DNA of 6,974 nucleotides, taken from positions 1 to 6,974 of the forward strand of contig PWZK01000086.1 in NCBI GenBank assembly GCA_003567495.1, given 5' to 3'. The stretch is from Candidatus Brocadiaceae bacterium. Lineage in GTDB: Bacteria; Planctomycetota; Brocadiia; SM23-32. Under the pieces are notes generated by a model. It did no database searches, was not told the origin of the DNA, and worked only from the letters and a program-made list of their open reading frames with translations. Both the position numbers and the translations under genes were made by a program. Positions within the stretch are counted from its first letter, which is position 1. Every line of letters begins with the position of its first letter. Shown here in pieces: positions 1 through 6,169 of the stretch.

Positions 1-140
1 ATCCCACACATAACGTTCTTACGATTAAATATCCCTGTTCAGGGAAATGTGGTTGAGTTGTCCCCTTTCCCTCTTTTTCAACCTTCAACTACGAATGGAC
101 ATGCTCTTTGTGCACCCCGTTTCTTTTCAAAAAAAGCGGG

Positions 141-1109
141 TCAGGCCTCGATATCTTTTACCCAGTTCCAGTTCTGTTCCGTCCATTCTACGGTGCGCCG
201 GACTCCTTCGGCCAGCCCCACCTCGGGGCGCCAGTCCAGTAATTCACGCGCTTTATCGATATTCGCCCACGTGGCATCCATATCGGCCTTGCTGAATTCT
301 CTGTGGCGGCGTGACGCTTTTTTGCCCGTGACTTTCTCTATAAGTTCGATCAACTCGTTCAGCTCGTGCGGTGTGTTGTTGCCGAGGTTAATCACTTCGT
401 ATCCTGAGGGTCTCAACGCCCTGACGGTGCCGGCCGCTATGTCGTCGACATATGTAAAATCGCGCCTCTGGGTGCCATCGCCGAATATTTCCAGCGGGGT
501 TCCCTCCTTTATCCATTTAATGAAACGAAACACGCTCATGTCCGGCCTGCCGGCCGGGCCGTAAACCGTAAAATAGCGCACTATGGAAACGTCCAGGCCG
601 TATAGGTAGTGGTAGGTATAACACATCGCTTCGCCTGCCTTCTTTGAAGCGGCATAGGGAGAGATCGGAGAGTTTACCGGCAACGTTTCCTTGAAAGGCA
701 TCTTCTGGCCCGCGTAAAGTGAGGAAGTAGATGCAAGAACGTATTTCTTAACGCCGCAGCGGCGGCACAGCTCAAGTAGATTGAGGTTTCCTTTCGAGTT
801 GGTGCTCAGGTAAATAAACGGATTTTCCATGCTGTAGCGGACGCCCGCGCGCGCCGCCTCGTTTATGACCGCGCGGGGCGATTCGGAATCAAACACCACC
901 CGCATCGCATCAAAGTCTTCTATGTCCGCCTCGTAAAACCCGAACCGGGGGTGTTCCTCCAGACCGGCAAGCCGCCTGCGCTTAAGGGCTGGATCGTAAT
1001 AATCGTTCATGTTGTCAACGCCCGCCACGGCGTAGCCGCCGGCGAGCAATTTTTCGCACACCTTGCTGCCAATAAAACCCGCCGCTCCTGTTACCAGTAT
1101 TTTTTGCAT
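141..1109 (-). CDS. UDP-glucuronate 4-epimerase-like NAD-dependent sugar epimerase
   Basis: This is an extended short-chain dehydrogenase/reductase of 322 residues. The family uses bound NAD+ to invert C4 of a UDP-sugar, most likely UDP-glucuronate to UDP-galacturonate for cell-surface polysaccharide, in the cytoplasm. Visible motifs are the Rossmann nucleotide-binding TGAAGFIG (residues 7-14), the acidic strand end VDNMNDYYDP (31-40), AARAGVRYSMENP (85-97), the catalytic Ser region ASTSSLY (126-132), the catalytic YAASK (152-156), and FTVYGPAGRPDM (180-191). The last two, together with the NDYYDP segment, resemble UDP-GlcA 4-epimerases more than GalE or RmlB. Length is normal for the family. 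I chose the ATG at 1109 because homologues begin next to MQKILVTG; an upstream in-frame ATG at 1139 adds ten residues with no family match. Neither start has a good Shine-Dalgarno. The gene is divergent from ffh and has no partner gene in the window. The exact substrate is inferred; another UDP-sugar epimerase is possible. Confidence 0.88.
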   Translation of the reverse strand: MQKILVTGAAGFIGSKVCEKLLAGGYAVAGVDNMNDYYDPALKRRRLAGLEEHPRFGFYEADIEDFDAMRVVFDSESPRAVINEAARAGVRYSMENPFIYLSTNSKGNLNLLELCRRCGVKKYVLASTSSLYAGQKMPFKETLPVNSPISPYAASKKAGEAMCYTYHYLYGLDVSIVRYFTVYGPAGRPDMSVFRFIKWIKEGTPLEIFGDGTQRRDFTYVDDIAAGTVRALRPSGYEVINLGNNTPHELNELIELIEKVTGKKASRRHREFSKADMDATWANIDKARELLDWRPEVGLAEGVRRTVEWTEQNWNWVKDIEA

Positions 1110-1187
1110 GGTTTGTTTTTTCGGGAAATGCCACCACATTAAAAAATGCGGCAGAAAACCCGGATATTAAGAAAACCGCCCTTTCGT

Positions 1188-1216
1188 TTGAAAAAAAACA
1201 CGTATCCGCATATAAT
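1188..1216 (+). promoter_or_regulatory. sigma70-type promoter for the ffh operon
   Basis: TTGAAA (1188-1193) matches the -35 consensus at 5 of 6 positions. A 17-nt spacer separates it from TATAAT (1211-1216), a perfect -10. The predicted start is the A near 1223, giving a leader of about 75 nt before ffh. It lies in the intergenic region divergent from the epimerase and is the only strong plus-strand promoter seen ahead of ffh. The match is read directly; activity is inferred. Confidence 0.72.
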
Positions 1217-1297
1217 AACCTGATTCTTCTTCAAGACGGAGATAGAAAAAGATTTAATAGAGTGTAGCAATTTTTATTGTAACAGGCAAACAAACGG

Positions 1298-2701
1298 GTG
1301 TCCATAGTGTTTGAAACGCTTACAAATACGCTTGAGGGTTTTTTTGGCAAAATAAGGGGAAAACCCCGTCTTACCGAAAAAAACATACAGGACGGGCTGC
1401 GGGAGGTGCGTCTCGCGCTACTGGAGGCCGACGTAAATTTCAAGGTGGTTAAGGACTTTACCAGGTCCGTATCCGAGAAAGCGGTCGGAGATGAAGTTAT
1501 ACGGGGCGTTAATCCGGCAGAACAGATCACAAAAATAGTTCACGACGAGCTGAAGTCCCTTATGGGGCCAGTCGATACGACAGTTCCGCTCGGTGGCGAA
1601 GGGCCGGTTGTTATCATGCTAGCCGGGCTTCAGGGCAGCGGTAAGACCACCACCTGCGGCAAGCTTGCCAAGCACATTGCGGAGAACTACGAAGCGGAAC
1701 CGATTCTCTGTGCCGCCGATGTGCGCAGGCCTGCAGCTATCGACCAGCTTGAAACGCTTGGCCGACAGCTCGAGCTGCCCGTGATAAGCGAGCGCGGCAG
1801 CGATGCGCTCACCGTCTGCCTGAAAGCGCGGATGCAGGCCGCCAGACAGAATCGCAGCCCGCTTATAATCGATACCGGCGGCAGGCTCCATATTGACGAT
1901 CAAATGATGGATGAGCTGGCGGAGCTGAAAAAAAGGATAAAACCCGACCAGATATATCTCGTTGCGGATGCCCGCACCGGTCAGGACGCCGTAAACAGCG
2001 CGAAGGAATTTAATCGCAGGATTGAATACGATGCCGTCGTGCTGACCAATCTGGACGGTGATGCTCGCGGCGGCGCCGCACTTTCGATCAAAGCCGTGAC
2101 GGGAAAACCGGTTAAATTCGTCGGCGTAGGCGAAAAAATGGACAAGTTTGAACCGTTTTACCCCGATCGGATGGCCGACCGTATCCTCGGTATGGGCGAT
2201 GTCGTTACACTGGTGGAAAAAGCAGAGCAGGCCATTGAGCGCGAAGACGTCGAGGCGATGGAAGAGAAGATGCGCAAGGCCCGGTTCGATCTGGAAGATT
2301 TTCGCAAACAGTTGAAAATGATCAGAAATATGGGCCCGATGAAGGAACTAATGAGCTATATACCGTTTGTAGGCAATAAAATGGACGGGGTCGATTTTGA
2401 TGAATCCGACCTTGATCGAATAGAAGCTATAATCAACTCGATGACGCCGGAAGAACGAGCAAGACCACAGGTTATTAACGCAGGCCGGCGAAACCGGATT
2501 GCAAAAGGGTGCGGACACCGCGGTGCGGAAGTAAACATGCTGCTCAAACAGTTCAGACAGATGAAAAAAGTTATGAAGAAGCTTACACGCGGCGGAATGG
2601 AAGATATGGCAAACGCTCTGCCCGACCAATTCACCGCACCAGGCGGCCCCATGCCGAAGGGGTTGAGGAAAAAGTCGAAGAAAAAGGGCAAAAAGAACTG
2701 A
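1298..2701 (+). CDS. ffh: signal recognition particle GTPase Ffh (SRP54)
   Basis: Ffh binds 4.5S/SRP RNA and nascent signal sequences and docks with FtsY at the membrane. The 467 residues show the full N, G and M domain order. The N domain starts near residue 5 with LTEKNIQDGLREVRLALLEADV (25-46). The P-loop GLQGSGKTT is at 110-118, followed by ADVRRPAAIDQL (140-151), DARTGQDA (224-231), DGDARGGAALS (253-263) and GVGEKMDKFEPF (276-287). The M domain carries SMTPEERARP (381-390) and the RNA-binding stretch GRRNRIAKGCG (396-406), then a methionine- and lysine-rich tail. Two GTPase motifs are atypical: G3 reads DTGGR (192-196) instead of DTAGR, and G4 reads TNLD (250-253) instead of TKxD. The start is GTG with only a weak AGG 11 nt upstream; a second in-frame GTG at 1307 gives the more family-like MFETL and is equally possible. 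It is first in the operon with rpsP, trmD and rplS. Confidence 0.97.
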   Translation: MSIVFETLTNTLEGFFGKIRGKPRLTEKNIQDGLREVRLALLEADVNFKVVKDFTRSVSEKAVGDEVIRGVNPAEQITKIVHDELKSLMGPVDTTVPLGGEGPVVIMLAGLQGSGKTTTCGKLAKHIAENYEAEPILCAADVRRPAAIDQLETLGRQLELPVISERGSDALTVCLKARMQAARQNRSPLIIDTGGRLHIDDQMMDELAELKKRIKPDQIYLVADARTGQDAVNSAKEFNRRIEYDAVVLTNLDGDARGGAALSIKAVTGKPVKFVGVGEKMDKFEPFYPDRMADRILGMGDVVTLVEKAEQAIEREDVEAMEEKMRKARFDLEDFRKQLKMIRNMGPMKELMSYIPFVGNKMDGVDFDESDLDRIEAIINSMTPEERARPQVINAGRRNRIAKGCGHRGAEVNMLLKQFRQMKKVMKKLTRGGMEDMANALPDQFTAPGGPMPKGLRKKSKKKGKKN

Positions 2702-2728
2702 CCGTAACATTTTTAAGGGAAACATATC

Positions 2729-2974
2729 ATGGTAAGAATAAGACTGGCAAAGACCGGAAAACGGAACGACCCGAAGTGGCGGGTCGGCGTGTTTGACAAG
2801 CGCACCAGGCGCGACGGAAAAGCTATTGAATACCTGGGTTCGTACAATCAACATGCCAAAGACCCGGGCGAAAAACTGAAAGTCGATATGGAAAGGGTTG
2901 AATACTGGATCGGCAAAGGTGCGCGGCCCTCCGAAACCATCGCCAGGCTTCTAGAACTTAAAGTTGACGCCTGA
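2729..2974 (+). CDS. rpsP: 30S ribosomal protein bS16
   Basis: This is the small-subunit ribosomal protein that binds 16S rRNA and aids 30S assembly. The 81 residues are full length and show the family opening MVRIRLAKTGKRNDPKWRVGV, then the family segments IEYLGSYN (33-40), ERVEYWIGKGARPSET (55-70) and a hydrophobic VARLL-like end. The ATG is preceded by AAGGGA (2715-2720) at normal spacing. The gene lies 27 bp after ffh and 26 bp before trmD. In many bacteria rimM, and sometimes a KH-domain gene, sits between rpsP and trmD; neither fits here. The last codons of rpsP overlap the -35 of a putative trmD promoter. Confidence 0.97.
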   Translation: MVRIRLAKTGKRNDPKWRVGVFDKRTRRDGKAIEYLGSYNQHAKDPGEKLKVDMERVEYWIGKGARPSETIARLLELKVDA

Positions 2975-2993
2975 GAGAAAAACCGCGTATAAT
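2964..2993 (+). promoter_or_regulatory. putative internal promoter giving leaderless trmD
   Basis: TTGACG (2964-2969, 5 of 6 of the -35 consensus) lies 18 nt upstream of TATAAT (2988-2993, perfect -10). Counting 7 nt from the last -10 base puts transcription start at 3000-3001, on the A of the trmD ATG. The -35 overlaps the end of rpsP. No Shine-Dalgarno is present between the -10 and the ATG, which agrees with leaderless initiation. The sequence match is direct; function is inferred. Confidence 0.55.
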
Positions 2994-3000
2994 ATCGCGC

Positions 3001-3702
3001 ATGCGATTCGATATTCTCAGCCTGTTTCCGGAAATCTTTGATGCTTTCCTGAAATCCAGCATGCCGGGCATCGCGCTGGAAAAAGGACTTGTCCGATACT
3101 GCCTGCACGATATCAGGGACTATAGCGAGGACAAGCATAAAAAAGTAGACGACCGGCCTTACGGGGGCGGGCCGGGCATGGTGCTCAGGTGTGAGCCGGT
3201 TGTCAGAGCTTTCGAAGCGGCTGCGGCAATGGATAAGCGCCCTGCCAGAGCCATAATGCTCACGCCTCAGGGTAAAACTTTCAGGCAGGATATGGCGGCG
3301 GATCTTGCACGCGAAGAAAGACTGCTGCTACTCTGCGGGCATTACGAGGGTTTTGACGAGAGAATAAAGGAGATGTTGCCGATAGAAGAGATATCCGTCG
3401 GCGATTATGTGCTCAGCGGCGGCGAATCGGCGGCCATGGTGGTCGTGGATGCGGTAGTGAGACTGATACCGGGCGTGCTGGGACACAAGGACTCTGCGGG
3501 CAACGATAGCTTCTCCGACGGGATGCTGGAATATCCTCAATATACAAGGCCGGCGGTTTACCGGGGATCGGGCGTCCCGGAAGTTCTTTTGAGCGGCAAC
3601 CATAAAGAAATCAATTATTGGCGCAGAAAAGAGGCTGAAAAACGCACTTGCGCAAGAAGGCCTGATCTGCTTGACAGCGGTAATACTCAAGATTCGGAGT
3701 GA
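3001..3702 (+). CDS. trmD: tRNA (guanine-N1-)-methyltransferase TrmD
   Basis: TrmD methylates N1 of G37 next to the anticodon with S-adenosylmethionine and so prevents +1 frameshifting. It is a SPOUT-fold enzyme that acts as a dimer with a trefoil knot. The 233 residues show [11 protein letters not shown] (3-13), the glycine-rich [11 protein letters not shown] (50-60), LTPQGKTF (87-94), the knot segments [13 protein letters not shown] (109-121) and [12 protein letters not shown] (131-142), then [10 protein letters not shown] (152-161), NDSF (168-171) and YTRP plus LLSGNH (196-201). Arg154 and Asp169 line up with the catalytic Arg and Asp of the E. coli enzyme. The C-terminus is about 20 residues shorter than in E. 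coli, which is common. The ATG at 3001 fits the family start but has no Shine-Dalgarno, and a promoter-like -10 lies 7 nt upstream. The stop lies 4 bp before rplS. Confidence 0.96.
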   Translation: MRFDILSLFPEIFDAFLKSSMPGIALEKGLVRYCLHDIRDYSEDKHKKVDDRPYGGGPGMVLRCEPVVRAFEAAAAMDKRPARAIMLTPQGKTFRQDMAADLAREERLLLLCGHYEGFDERIKEMLPIEEISVGDYVLSGGESAAMVVVDAVVRLIPGVLGHKDSAGNDSFSDGMLEYPQYTRPAVYRGSGVPEVLLSGNHKEINYWRRKEAEKRTCARRPDLLDSGNTQDSE

Positions 3703-3706
3703 TATA

Positions 3707-4096
3707 ATGACTGAGAATAATGAAAAAACATCGGAACTTAAAGGACAGGACCTGCTTCGGTCCGTTGAAGACGAATATACTGCAGACGAACGCCCGGATT
3801 TCAGCCCCGGCGATTCTCTGGAAGTAGGGTTGAGAATAAAAGAGGGAGAAGTGTCGAGAGTGCAGAAATTCACGGGGATTTGTATCGGCCGCAAAGGAGC
3901 TGGCACGTCCGAAACATTTACGGTCAGGCGTATAGTGCAGGGTGAGGGTGTGGAACGCATATTTCCGCTGCATTGCCCCACGATAGAACACATCAGAGTT
4001 CTGCGCCGGGGAAAGGTCAGACGCGCCAGGCTTAACTACCTGCGCGGGCTGAAAGGTAAAAAAGCCAGGGTAAAAGGAAACCTTTCAAAAAGGTGA
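3707..4096 (+). CDS. rplS: 50S ribosomal protein bL19
   Basis: This large-subunit ribosomal protein sits at the subunit interface. The 129 residues show the family core [13 protein letters not shown] (32-44), [19 protein letters not shown] (46-64), [20 protein letters not shown] (72-91), [21 protein letters not shown] (93-113) and GKKARVK (117-123). It has an acidic, polar N-terminal stretch of about 30 residues before the core, roughly 10 longer than in E. coli. I chose the ATG at 3707 because GGAG (3696-3699) lies 7 nt upstream and only 4 bp separate it from trmD. A longer TTG start at 3671 inside trmD would add twelve residues without family support. The TGA stop at 4094-4096 is also part of the ribosome binding site of the next gene. 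Confidence 0.96.
   Translation: MTENNEKTSELKGQDLLRSVEDEYTADERPDFSPGDSLEVGLRIKEGEVSRVQKFTGICIGRKGAGTSETFTVRRIVQGEGVERIFPLHCPTIEHIRVLRRGKVRRARLNYLRGLKGKKARVKGNLSKR
4091..4096 (+). promoter_or_regulatory. ribosome binding site that sets a TTG start
   Basis: AGGTGA overlaps the rplS stop codon and lies 6 nt before the TTG at 4103. An ATG at 4098 is in a different frame and hits a stop after 23 codons, so this site supports the TTG as the start of the TPR gene. Confidence 0.6.
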
Positions 4097-4102
4097 CATG
4101 TT

Positions 4103-5350
4103 TTGGGAAATACAGGTAAAAAAAATTATGCATTGGCGGGCATATTGTTTTTTTCGGTTTTATGTTTGATGTCAGCTTCGACAATGGCGCCCGTTTACGG
4201 TGCGGTCGATGCCGATGTTGATGTTGATGTTGAATCCCTTATTAACAGAGGTGTTGAGTTAAAACGCCTGGGGCGACACCGGGAGGCGGCGGAGGCTTTT
4301 GAACGCGCGGTCTCTATAGATCGGGACAGAGCGGAGGCCTGGCGACACATTGGTGGCTTGGAAATGATTTTTGGCCGATGGGAAGAGGCCGTGGAGGCCT
4401 TTTCGCGCGCTTTAGAGATAGATCCCGAAATAGCCGTCACAAAACAACGCAAGCAAGCCGCGCTTCGAATCATTCAGGCCGAAGCCGGCCGCCGGGAGCG
4501 GCACGAAAAAGCCGCCGCACAGCGCAGGGAATGGGAGGAAACTTTTGAGGCAAGGCTGGATGTGCGGCAAAGACGGGTGGCTGATTATCTCCAGAGAAAA
4601 GAAACATACAACGAAGCGGCCCATTTACTTGAGGACGGCCGGTATGAGGATGCAGTCGATTTATTTGCTCAGGTAACAAAAGAGGTCCCCGACCACTTCC
4701 GGGCCTGGAGTAAACAAGGCGTGGCTTTGAGAGAGACGGGCAGGTTCGAAGAGGCTTTGGCTGCGCACAGGCGTGCACTGGAGCTGAACCCGGATTATGC
4801 CATTGCACGGTCGGACAAACAGATTACGCTCAATAAATACCGGCAATGGGAGCGAGAGAGGGCAAAGCCACCGATTATCCTTTCCAAAACCGAAGAAGAC
4901 ATGCTCGTTATGGGAGCGACTTATTCGGATAACCCGGCAATTGCCCTGCCGGCGATTTTGCATGAAATGCGCAGAATTTTACCTTCGGACCTGCAGCCCT
5001 ATGGAGAAGCGGCTTCCCTGTTGTTTGAAGAAGAGCCGGGCAAGGCTTCAGCAAACGCGGCACGCGCGCTTGCTGAAGCCCCCCACGATCAGATTTTACG
5101 CCTTCTCAGACTTTCTGCTGACCAGAAGCGCTACTGGCTTGAAGAGGTGCCCGCTTTAGTAAGCGATAATAAAGCTTACAGGTATTACGCCCTTTTAATG
5201 AGCGTCAAGGAACACCAGGAAACCGGGCGCACCAGAGTATCTCCGAGAACGGGCAGGAAAATAGAATTCCCCGGGGACGGGCGATTGCAGGACCCGGAAT
5301 GGGTCTGGCACTTAAAGGCGCAACATCGACAGAATTACAAAATAGAATGA
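4103..5350 (+). CDS. exported tetratricopeptide-repeat protein
   Basis: Function is unknown. TPR domains usually bind other proteins, so a scaffold or cell-envelope role is plausible but inferred. The 415-residue product has an N-terminal signal peptide: basic residues to about 7, a hydrophobic core at about 9-26, and a likely cleavage after VYG (33). Next comes an Asp-Val stretch (36-43) encoded partly by three GATGTT copies. TPR units are visible at about 44-77 and 78-111 (...WEEAVEAFSRALEIDP), then at about 167-200 and 201-234 (...FEEALAAHRRALELNP). The two pairs are separated by a charged helical, possibly coiled-coil, segment rich in Arg, Glu and Lys (about 112-166). The C-terminal part (about 255-415) I do not recognise; it ends with RLQDPEWVWHLKAQHRQNYKIE-type sequence. 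The TTG start has a good AGGTGA site. It begins 6 bp after rplS, in the same frame, with no terminator between, so co-transcription is likely. Confidence 0.82.
   Translation: MGNTGKKNYALAGILFFSVLCLMSASTMAPVYGAVDADVDVDVESLINRGVELKRLGRHREAAEAFERAVSIDRDRAEAWRHIGGLEMIFGRWEEAVEAFSRALEIDPEIAVTKQRKQAALRIIQAEAGRRERHEKAAAQRREWEETFEARLDVRQRRVADYLQRKETYNEAAHLLEDGRYEDAVDLFAQVTKEVPDHFRAWSKQGVALRETGRFEEALAAHRRALELNPDYAIARSDKQITLNKYRQWERERAKPPIILSKTEEDMLVMGATYSDNPAIALPAILHEMRRILPSDLQPYGEAASLLFEEEPGKASANAARALAEAPHDQILRLLRLSADQKRYWLEEVPALVSDNKAYRYYALLMSVKEHQETGRTRVSPRTGRKIEFPGDGRLQDPEWVWHLKAQHRQNYKIE
4214..4231 (+). repeat. GATGTT hexamer, three tandem copies
   Basis: Three exact in-frame GATGTT units encode Asp-Val-Asp-Val-Asp-Val just after the predicted signal-peptide cleavage site of the TPR protein. 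Gain or loss of a unit would keep frame. This may be a small length-variable linker. Confidence 0.7.
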
Positions 5351-5377
5351 ATATCCGTACCGCGCCGACAGCCGCCC

Positions 5378-5405
5378 CGTTTTCAGAGCAAAGCATCTGA
5401 AAACG
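5378..5405. repeat. 10-bp perfect inverted repeat (hairpin)
   Basis: CGTTTTCAGA (5378-5387) and TCTGAAAACG (5396-5405) are exact reverse complements with an 8-nt loop. It lies 28 bp after the TPR stop codon. No T-tract follows, so it is not a standard rho-independent terminator. It could be an mRNA 3' stabilising hairpin or a protein-binding site. Confidence 0.6.
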
Positions 5406-5409
5406 TATA

Positions 5410-5422
5410 GGCACTCAGTGCC
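5410..5422. repeat. short palindrome GGCACT-C-AGTGCC
   Basis: A perfect 6-bp inverted repeat around one central base starts 5 bp after the preceding hairpin and 24 bp before the start of the small membrane gene. The close pairing of two hairpins in a 97-bp gap suggests a regulatory or RNA-structure role, which is inferred. Confidence 0.5.
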
Positions 5423-5446
5423 GCACGATGTGAGGAAAAAATACAT

Positions 5447-5674
5447 ATGAATTTAGGCACGGGCAAACTTATAAGACCGATCGCGATATTTTTGAACTGT
5501 GTTGTGCTTTTTGCCTATGGTGCGACTTTTGTTATTTTCCTGGCAGGCGAAGGAGTTACGGACATGCTGGACGCCATAATACCCTCCCAGAAGTTAATCG
5601 TGCCTGTTTTAGCATTACTGGCTGCTGCAACACCTCTATGCAGCCTGATCGCCCTTTTAAAAACACGCAGGTAA
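5447..5674 (+). CDS. small hypothetical membrane protein, two helices
   Basis: I do not recognise this 75-residue product. It has two predicted membrane helices, at about residues 10-33 (IRPIAIFLNCVVLFAYGATF...) and 50-71 (LIVPVLALLAAATPLCSLIALL). A short loop with Asp and Glu joins them, and the C-terminus is basic (KTRR), pointing to the cytoplasm under the positive-inside rule. AGGA (5433-5436) lies 10 nt before the ATG. A clear terminator begins 6 bp after the stop codon. Supporting a real gene are the hydrophobic two-helix composition, the plausible ribosome site and the terminator directly after the stop; no family match is known to me. It follows the TPR gene after 96 bp containing two hairpins and could share its transcript. 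Confidence 0.6.
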   Translation: MNLGTGKLIRPIAIFLNCVVLFAYGATFVIFLAGEGVTDMLDAIIPSQKLIVPVLALLAAATPLCSLIALLKTRR

Positions 5675-5679
5675 AACGC

Positions 5680-5706
5680 AGCGGTTGACGTCAGCCGCTT
5701 TTTTTT
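5680..5706 (+). terminator. rho-independent terminator
   Basis: AGCGG (5680-5684) pairs with CCGCT (5695-5699). The stem extends through a T-G wobble into the inner palindrome TGACGTCA. The hairpin is followed at once by eight T (5699-5706). It begins 6 bp after the small membrane gene, closes the upstream transcription unit and separates it from the HEPN-MNT pair. Confidence 0.88.
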
Positions 5707-5761
5707 GAATTTCGGTATTGTAACGTTTTCGACTTCCGGTTCTTGCCAAACGGGGGATTCT

Positions 5762-6169
5762 ATGGCCGAGAGAAGCGCTGACTGGTATCAACAGGCCAGA
5801 CGTGACCTGGATAGCGCCTGCGCTCAGCTTAGGGATGGGTTTTATGAATGGGCTTGTTTTATTGCTCAGCAGGCAGCAGAGAAGGCTGCAAAAGCCGTTT
5901 ATCAGAGACTTTCAGCGGAAGCCTGGGGGCATTCTGTTAACGATCTTTTAAAAGGGCTCAGGGACAAAATCGAAGTGCCGGACGATCTGATAAAAAGCGC
6001 TGCTAAATTGGACCGGTTCTATATACCGGCCCGGTACCCCAACGGTTGGGCCGCCGGTTTTCCAGGGGAATACATTACCGAGGAGGATGCTCAGGGTGCA
6101 ATCAGTGATTCAAAAAAAATCCTGCAATTCTGTAACGATTTTCTGGCTGAACAGGAGGCTGCTGATTGA
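5762..6169 (+). CDS. HEPN domain protein (HepT-like partner of nucleotidyltransferase)
   Basis: This 135-residue all-helical protein fits the HEPN family. Such proteins pair with a minimal nucleotidyltransferase (MNT), and in characterised HepT-MntA modules the HEPN protein is a toxic RNase neutralised by AMPylation. Visible features are ADWYQQARRDLDSA (6-19), ACFIAQQAAEKAAKAVYQRL (31-50, the typical QQAAEKAxKA helix), GHSVNDLL (56-63), and LDRFYIPARYPNGW (83-96) with the C-terminal helix EEDAQGAISDSKKIL. The strict RX4-6H catalytic motif is not present: Arg49 and His57 are seven residues apart, and the HXY tyrosine is missing, so RNase activity is uncertain. I chose the ATG at 5762, with GGGGGA 4 nt upstream; a TTG start at 5705 would lie in the terminator T-tract. 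It overlaps the downstream MNT gene, and the HEPN-then-MNT order matches known modules. Confidence 0.85.
   Translation: MAERSADWYQQARRDLDSACAQLRDGFYEWACFIAQQAAEKAAKAVYQRLSAEAWGHSVNDLLKGLRDKIEVPDDLIKSAAKLDRFYIPARYPNGWAAGFPGEYITEEDAQGAISDSKKILQFCNDFLAEQEAAD
6153..6158 (+). promoter_or_regulatory. perfect AGGAGG ribosome binding site
   Basis: The site lies inside the 3' end of the HEPN gene. It is 6 nt before ATT (6165), 3 nt before CTG (6162), and has no in-frame ATG, GTG or TTG at usable distance. It is the main reason to place the MNT start at a non-standard codon. Confidence 0.6.

Noticed and set aside
33..44. CCCTG-TT-CAGGG inverted repeat at the left edge
   Set aside because: Only a 5-bp stem with a 2-nt loop; easily a chance match.
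115..140. Imperfect inverted repeat (CCCCGTTT...AAAGCGGG) just after the epimerase gene
   Set aside because: The stem needs a bulge and no T-tract follows on either strand, so a terminator call is not supported.
2348..2854. Long minus-strand open frame opposite the end of ffh and rpsP
   Set aside because: It lies antisense to two clear conserved genes, and its product has no recognisable features; it is a shadow frame.
3671..3708. Perfect -35-like TTGACA (3671-3676) and perfect -10-like TATAAT (3703-3708) before rplS
   Set aside because: The spacer is 26 nt, far beyond 16-19, and the -10 overlaps the rplS ATG, so transcription would begin inside the gene.
5685..5721. TTGACG in the terminator stem with TATTGT downstream as a promoter for the HEPN gene
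   Set aside because: The spacer is 25 nt and the -10 match is poor; no convincing promoter is seen for the HEPN-MNT pair.
6087..6164. ATG at 6087 as the MNT start
   Set aside because: It would overlap the HEPN gene by 83 bp, lacks a good ribosome site and adds a 26-residue segment without family character.
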